Below, one piece after another: positions 62,553-64,000 of a stretch of 64,000 bases of DNA. The stretch is from the NCBI RefSeq assembly GCF_023898315.1, contig NC_064625.1, forward strand, positions 103,464,269 through 103,528,268, read 5' to 3'. The first letter of the stretch is position 1. Each line of letters opens with the position of its first letter. The position numbers were made by a program, and so were the translations under genes. Under the pieces are notes generated by a model. That model saw only the letters and a list, made by a program, of their open reading frames with translations, was not told the DNA's origin and ran no database searches. The stretch comes from Schistocerca nitens. Its lineage: Eukaryota; Arthropoda; Insecta; Orthoptera; Acrididae.

Positions 62553-63300
62553 AAACAAAACACACCACAGACAACGCTAAGCCAAGTGTGAGCAAGTGCT
62601 GACTTAGCGGCAGGAGCTTTTCCGTGTAACATGGGGATCGCTCTGTAGCTCATGGGTGATATTTCCGTGCATGCCTTTGTATCTTCAGTTTGTGCTTCAG
62701 GACAGTCTCTACAACCCCTCGAAGGCTGTTAGTAAATTTTTGTTATATACTGTATGTGCAAACACGGTCTCTGTTTGTCACACTCCCGTGACCGGAATTG
62801 CGAATAAAGTTAGCCTCCTATTGTAACTAACCAAGCGGCAGTTTCCCCGCATTTTGTGCAACTGTTGGGGTCTTGTTGAAACTTTAGAAAGCAGGCGCGG
62901 CTTGTCCTATTATCCAGTTACTTTGTGAGCATCATGGCTGCTCTGTACTGAGAGGGAATTAACTCAGTGAAGTTGCTCTGTGCAATTACGGGTGCTCCTA
63001 ATAAAAAGAAATGGGATCTTGCAGCATATTAGGTTATCTCGGCCTCCGCCACGTATTCTGTTTCGCGAGCTAATGCGATGCTGTTATCTTCCGTTTTCTC
63101 AGCGTTCCCCTACACCGGTCTCCAAAAACGGTCGTACCAGGCTGCAGAGCGCTGTTATATATTTCTCCTGCCTGGTTTATGGTTTTAATACCTGGTTCGC
63201 CCTGCTTTTCCGTTCCTCTCGTAGCGTTTGTTTCCGCCTGTTTTGTCCGTTTCGCAATGACTGCGGATGATAGTTCTGTTTTTATTTTCTGATGTATATA
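62553..63300. other. Unassigned stretch
   Basis: 'gcgaataaagttagcctcc' (about 62800) looks like a polyadenylation region such as an LTR end, but no partner LTR or duplication was found. No supportable ORF. Confidence 0.35.
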
Positions 63301-63854
63301 GAGGCAGGAAAATAGTTTTGGTGTAGCTGTTTGTAGAGATATGAAAATAAATCTATTGAGACTTGTCATCTCTGTCCGGCACATTTTAACAGACTGCATT
63401 TTATACCTTGATGCAAGGGCAGAAGCACAAGTTGATGGGGACCCTGTGTTTTAGTTACTGATGAGATGTGTGTGTCTAGGGTTTTAAAGTTTTGTGATGG
63501 GTCTCGACCCTGGCCTAAACTTTTAGGCTGGAGGTTTTAGTGTATTGCACAGTGGCTGGCTCCTCCCCTTCTTGCGGCCAGCCAGCCACTACCATCTGCT
63601 ATATTGCTTTAGCTCCCTCTACCAATTTCTTCCTAGGTTGTCCATGTTTTACTGCTGGCAACATGGTTCGTCCCACGCTTCGGTGTGGGTAGGCACATAG
63701 TTTTCCAAACTTGTTTCCTGTGTCTTACGTTCTGTTTAATCTTATTGTTCTGAGTCTTTTCCTGACACCCGTCTCAATCTGTTACTGAGTGGGCGCTGAA
63801 GACATTCCCGTCGTGCGCCCTTAAAACCCTCTCCATCCATCCATCCATCCAACC
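63301..63854 (+). mobile_element. 3' end of a LINE with terminal hairpin and (CATC)n tail
   Basis: 'gggcgctgaagac' and 'gtgcgccc' (63792-63821) can pair as a stem just before 'aaaaccctc' and a (CATC)n tail at about 63834-63850. A terminal hairpin followed by a short tandem tail is common at the 3' ends of Jockey/R1-type LINEs. Only the 3' UTR is present. The left limit is uncertain. Confidence 0.5.
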
Positions 63855-63870
63855 ATTGTCATTTTTCCTA

Positions 63871-64000
63871 CATTGAAGAGCAAAAGAAATGTGTACACCT
63901 GCCTAATATCGTGAAAGGCCCCCGCGAGCACGCAGAAGTGCCGCAACACGACGTAGCATGGACTCGAGTAATGTCTGAAGTAGTGCTGGAGGGATTTGAC
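63871..64000 (-). mobile_element. Start of a Tc1-like transposon running off the right edge
   Basis: Begins after TA (63869-63870) with 'cattgaagagcaaaagaaat' and continues 'cacctgcctaatatcgtg', a Tc1-type terminus. The minus strand may encode the transposase C-terminus beyond the window. Family not matched to A-C here. Confidence 0.5.

Noticed and set aside
62640..62830. Solo LTR ending in 'aataaagttagcctcc'
   Set aside because: No matching second LTR, no TG...CA ends and no target duplication could be placed.
1..64000. CRISPR array or prokaryotic operon
   Set aside because: The repeats are dispersed transposons and SINEs with target duplications, not regularly spaced short repeats. Gene content is entirely eukaryotic mobile elements plus one viral fragment.

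Overview
This window is repeat-dominated animal DNA and almost certainly comes from a large insect genome. Dozens of tRNA-derived SINE copies, several LINE families, Penelope-like elements and Tc1/mariner, hAT and PIF/Harbinger transposons lie nested in one another. I see no bacterial operons, no CRISPR array and no confidently recognisable multi-exon host gene. The dominant SINE body looks like orthopteran (locust, Schistocerca-type) repeats I know of. That species-level guess is inference, not a search result.

Layout. 1-7.5 kb: an unidentified transposon-type remnant, SINEs, an inverted-repeat element with tRNA-like ends, a Penelope-like element (PLE) and an RTE-like LINE split by a SINE. 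7.9-10.7 kb: a Tc1-like element carrying a 1.3 kb insertion. 11-12.2 kb: a mariner relic. 13.1-14.7 kb: a hAT element with a perfect 8-bp target-site duplication (TSD). 14.8-19.2 kb: a composite hAT element hosting a nearly intact Tc1-like transposon, a SINE and a 5S-rRNA-like segment. 19.2-22.1 kb: a Jockey-like and a CR1-like LINE. 22.5-26.9 kb: Tc1-like, mariner-like and hAT relics. 29-33 kb: a PLE followed by a CR1-like LINE bearing four later insertions. 33.7-39.8 kb: Tc1/mariner elements with nested SINEs and a PLE inverted pair. 39.9-41.8 kb: a LINE with a (TA)n array and half a mariner. 42.3-43.2 kb: two nested fold-back elements. 43.3 kb: a textbook juxtaposed 3'/5' splice site. 43.5-48.1 kb: RTE and Jockey LINE fragments, a PLE and a mariner. 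48.2-51 kb: a Tc1-like copy and a LINE bracketed by (TA)n arrays. 51.3-54.4 kb: a PIF/Harbinger element containing a LINE and a second Tc1-like copy. 54.6-64 kb: LINE fragments, SINEs and, at 60.3-61.2 kb, a piece of a small circular DNA virus genome inside a LINE.

The most notable item is the viral piece: the C-terminal superfamily-3 helicase of a Rep-like protein, overlapped out of frame by the arginine-rich start of a capsid-like protein. Both frames are still open. It sits cleanly inside an RTE-like LINE and has replaced about 10 bp of it. The other strong signals are a candidate recursive splice site, which suggests this repeat-rich DNA lies in a giant intron, and a recurrent hammerhead-like core in inverted terminal pairs of several Penelope-like elements.

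Nearly all genes here are selfish-element genes. The only complete transposase-length frame is the Tc1-like one at 17.1-18.2 kb. Its sister copy at 53-54 kb differs by a handful of residues and one stop codon, so that family moved recently. The nesting gives a relative chronology: old LINEs, PLEs and hATs first, SINEs and Tc1-like copies later.
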